From: Akkermansiaceae bacterium
GTDB lineage: Bacteria; Verrucomicrobiota; Verrucomicrobiia; Verrucomicrobiales; Akkermansiaceae
Reading direction: 5' to 3'
Assembly: GCA_024233135.1 (NCBI GenBank)
Contig: JACKPZ010000057.1
Coordinates: 1-6,108, forward strand
DNA length: 6,108 nucleotides
The notes beneath the pieces are model-generated. The model was not told the origin of the DNA and ran no database searches. It worked only from the letters and a program-made list of their open reading frames with translations. How positions within the stretch are numbered: position 1 is the stretch's first letter; each line of letters begins with the position of its first letter. The position numbers were made by a program, and so were the translations under genes. This document shows, in pieces, positions 4,830 to 6,108 of this stretch.

Positions 4830-5941
4830 TCCCCTTCCTCGACATGCAAGACCGCCACTCGCCGCGCCGCGGCGAATACCTGCGGGCGCTCGAACGGGTG
4901 CTCGACAGCGGCACCTACGCGGGCGGCCCGGAGGTCGAACGGTTTGAAACGGCTTTCGCCGCCGCTTGCGGAACCACCGAGGCGATCGGGGTCGGCAGCG
5001 GAACGGAAGCGCTCTGGCTCGCACTGGCCGCGCTCGGCATCGGCCCCGGCGACGAGGTGGTCACCGTGCCGATGACCTTCGCCGCCACGGTGGAATCGAT
5101 CTGCATGACCGGAGCGACGCCGGTTTTCGTCGATATTGACGAGCGGACCCGGACGATGGATCCGGCCTCGCTTGAGCGCGCCCTGACTCCCCGCACCAAG
5201 GCGGTGGTTCCCGTTCATTTGTTCGGCCGCATCGCGGACATGGACGCCATTCTCGAAATCGCGGACCGCCGCGGCATCCCGGTGATCGAGGACGCCGCGC
5301 AGGCACACGGCGCCGAACGGGCGGGTCGCCGCGCAGGTGCGCTCGGGCTTGCGGGCTGCTTCAGTTTCTACCCCAGCAAGAACCTAGGAGCCATGGGCGA
5401 CGCCGGGGCGGTCACCACCAACGATCCGGAACTGGCCCGCCGCATCCGTGCGCTCCGCGAGCACGGCCAGGAGCGCAGGCACGTCCACCGCTGGATCGGC
5501 TGGAACGCCCGGATGGATGCGATGCAGGCCGCCGTGCTGGAGATCGGCCTGCGGGACCTGGACGCCGGGAACCGGCGGCGTCGCGAGCTCGCCCGCCGCT
5601 ACGAAGCCGCGCTTCGTCCCATTCCCGGCATTGATCCGCCGGAGGATCCGGGCGACGGCAGCCACGTGTATCATCTTTATGCGGTCCGCGCCGCCGATCG
5701 CGGAGCTTTGTGCGCCGCTCTCGACGCGGCGTCCATCGGATACGGCATCCATTATCCGGTGCCGGTCCATCTTCAGCCCGCCTACGAACACCTCGGCCAC
5801 CGCGCCGGGGATTTTCCCGTGGCGGAACGCTGTGCGCGCGAGTTTCTTTCGCTGCCGCTCCACCCCGGGCTTGCGGATTCCGACATCGATCGGATCGTCG
5901 ACGTTCTGGCCGCCGCTTCCCTGCCGCTCGTGGGCTCCTGA
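4826..5941 (+). CDS. DegT/DnrJ/EryC1-family PLP-dependent sugar aminotransferase
   Basis: This 371-residue cytoplasmic fold-type I PLP enzyme probably transfers an amino group (usually from glutamate) to the 3-keto sugar nucleotide made by the dehydrogenase. Seen: IPFLDMQ at the N-terminus, SGTYAGGPEVERFE (28-41), and the cofactor phosphate loop GSGTEAL (57-63). VTVPMTFAATVES (79-91) follows, then VIEDAAQAHGA (153-163) with the PLP-contacting Asp156 and Gln159. FSFYPSKNLGAMGDAGA (179-195) carries the Schiff-base Lys185. REHGQ (211-215) and HYPVPVHLQPAY (309-320) complete the family pattern. Length is typical. The frame is open well upstream, but the conserved protein begins at the ATG at 4826, which shares the ATGA overlap with the acetyltransferase stop; no good SD is visible. 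WlbC/WbpE and GnnB are the closest functional models given the neighbours. Position and stereochemistry of amination are inferred only from context. Confidence 0.94.
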   Translation: MIPFLDMQDRHSPRRGEYLRALERVLDSGTYAGGPEVERFETAFAAACGTTEAIGVGSGTEALWLALAALGIGPGDEVVTVPMTFAATVESICMTGATPVFVDIDERTRTMDPASLERALTPRTKAVVPVHLFGRIADMDAILEIADRRGIPVIEDAAQAHGAERAGRRAGALGLAGCFSFYPSKNLGAMGDAGAVTTNDPELARRIRALREHGQERRHVHRWIGWNARMDAMQAAVLEIGLRDLDAGNRRRRELARRYEAALRPIPGIDPPEDPGDGSHVYHLYAVRAADRGALCAALDAASIGYGIHYPVPVHLQPAYEHLGHRAGDFPVAERCAREFLSLPLHPGLADSDIDRIVDVLAAASLPLVGS

Positions 5942-5961
5942 GCCCTTTCCGCGGAACCTGA

Positions 5962-5977
5962 CACCCCCCACTGTTTC
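5962..5977 (+). promoter_or_regulatory. C-rich leader before the chain-length gene start
   Basis: CACCCCCC followed by ACTG and TTTC abuts the ATG at 5978, echoing the element at 4310-4325. No Shine-Dalgarno lies within range; the nearest GGA (5953-5955) is over 20 bases upstream, inside the perfect palindrome TTCCGCGGAA (5947-5956). Confidence 0.4.
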
Positions 5978-6108
5978 ATGAAACCATCGCAGAAATCCTC
6001 TTCGTCCTCGGCCACAGGCGGGATCGGCGTCGATGACATCCTTTTCATCCTCTTCAAACACAAGTGGATGATCCTGCTGCTCGCCTTGGTCGGCTTCGGA
6101 GCCGCCGC
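5978..6108 (+). CDS. Wzz/GumC-type polysaccharide chain-length protein, N-terminal fragment (3' end outside window)
   Basis: Only the first 43 residues are present. Seen: a polar, Ser-rich cytoplasmic head (residues 1-15) and the amphipathic stretch GVDDILFILFKHKW (17-30). The start of a membrane helix (about 31-43, MILLLALVGFGAA) runs off the edge. This layout is typical of the Wzz domain of polysaccharide co-polymerases, which sit in the inner membrane and set polymer length or link polymerase and export channel. The start is chosen because it gives this layout and follows the aminotransferase stop by 36 bases without a terminator, so the gene is probably in the same operon. Whether it is a short Wzz or a long GumC/Wzc form with coiled coils or a kinase domain cannot be seen. 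A different protein with one N-terminal helix is less likely in this context. Confidence 0.75.
   Translation, partial: MKPSQKSSSSSATGGIGVDDILFILFKHKWMILLLALVGFGAA

Noticed and set aside
3134..5308. Antisense open frame of 724 codons across the sugar-nucleotide genes
   Set aside because: Its translation is Arg/Ala/His-rich without domains, and it lies opposite three strongly recognisable genes. Such long antisense frames are a by-product of GC-rich third-position codon use.
1..6108. CRISPR array, insertion sequence, tRNA or rRNA gene
   Set aside because: No regularly spaced repeats, transposase motifs with terminal inverted repeats, tRNA cloverleaf with a T-loop core, or rRNA-like sequence was seen on either strand.

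Overview
The window is GC-rich and bacterial. It holds the end of one secretion or pilus-assembly operon, a gene-free stretch of about 650 bases, and the first five genes of a polysaccharide biosynthesis operon. All real genes are on the + strand. Several features together suggest a Verrucomicrobiota-like organism: high GC, the near absence of Shine-Dalgarno sequences, a GspE/GspF pair next to an exopolysaccharide cluster, and the form of the chain-length determinant N-terminus. No marker gene proves this, and Planctomycetota or another high-GC phylum remains possible.

Region 1 (1-1737): the 3' end of a GspE/PilB-type assembly ATPase gene, then a complete GspF/PilC-type inner-membrane platform protein 12 bases later. 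These are the motor and the membrane base of a type II secretion or type IV pilus machine. No pilin, secretin or prepilin peptidase gene lies in the window.

Region 2 (1738-2388): no credible gene. It is unusually rich in short perfect hairpins, palindromes and one direct repeat. One hairpin (1822-1840) could terminate the upstream operon. The last 200 bases hold promoter-like sequences, a near-perfect dyad and an A/T-rich patch, and probably form the control region and leader of the downstream operon.

Region 3 (2389-6108): a tightly packed operon. It encodes a short (PglC-like) polyprenyl-phosphate sugar phosphotransferase that would prime repeat-unit assembly. It is followed by a three-gene sugar-nucleotide cassette: Gfo/Idh/MocA dehydrogenase, left-handed beta-helix N-acetyltransferase, and DegT/DnrJ/EryC1 PLP aminotransferase. 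The last gene is the start of a Wzz/GumC-type chain-length protein, cut by the window edge. The cassette has the enzyme set that oxidises a sugar C3 hydroxyl to a ketone, aminates it and acetylates the amine, giving a 3-acetamido or 2,3-diacetamido sugar nucleotide (the Wlb/Wbp-type or Gnn-type logic). The exact sugar cannot be read from the sequence.

No exotic defence, mobile or CRISPR system is visible. The observations most worth a second look concern regulation. A C-rich, SD-less leader recurs just before the start codons of the three genes that are not tightly packed behind another gene. A perfect 11-bp hairpin spans the end of the sugar transferase gene and buries the weak ribosome site of the next gene. 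The long inter-operon region is densely structured.
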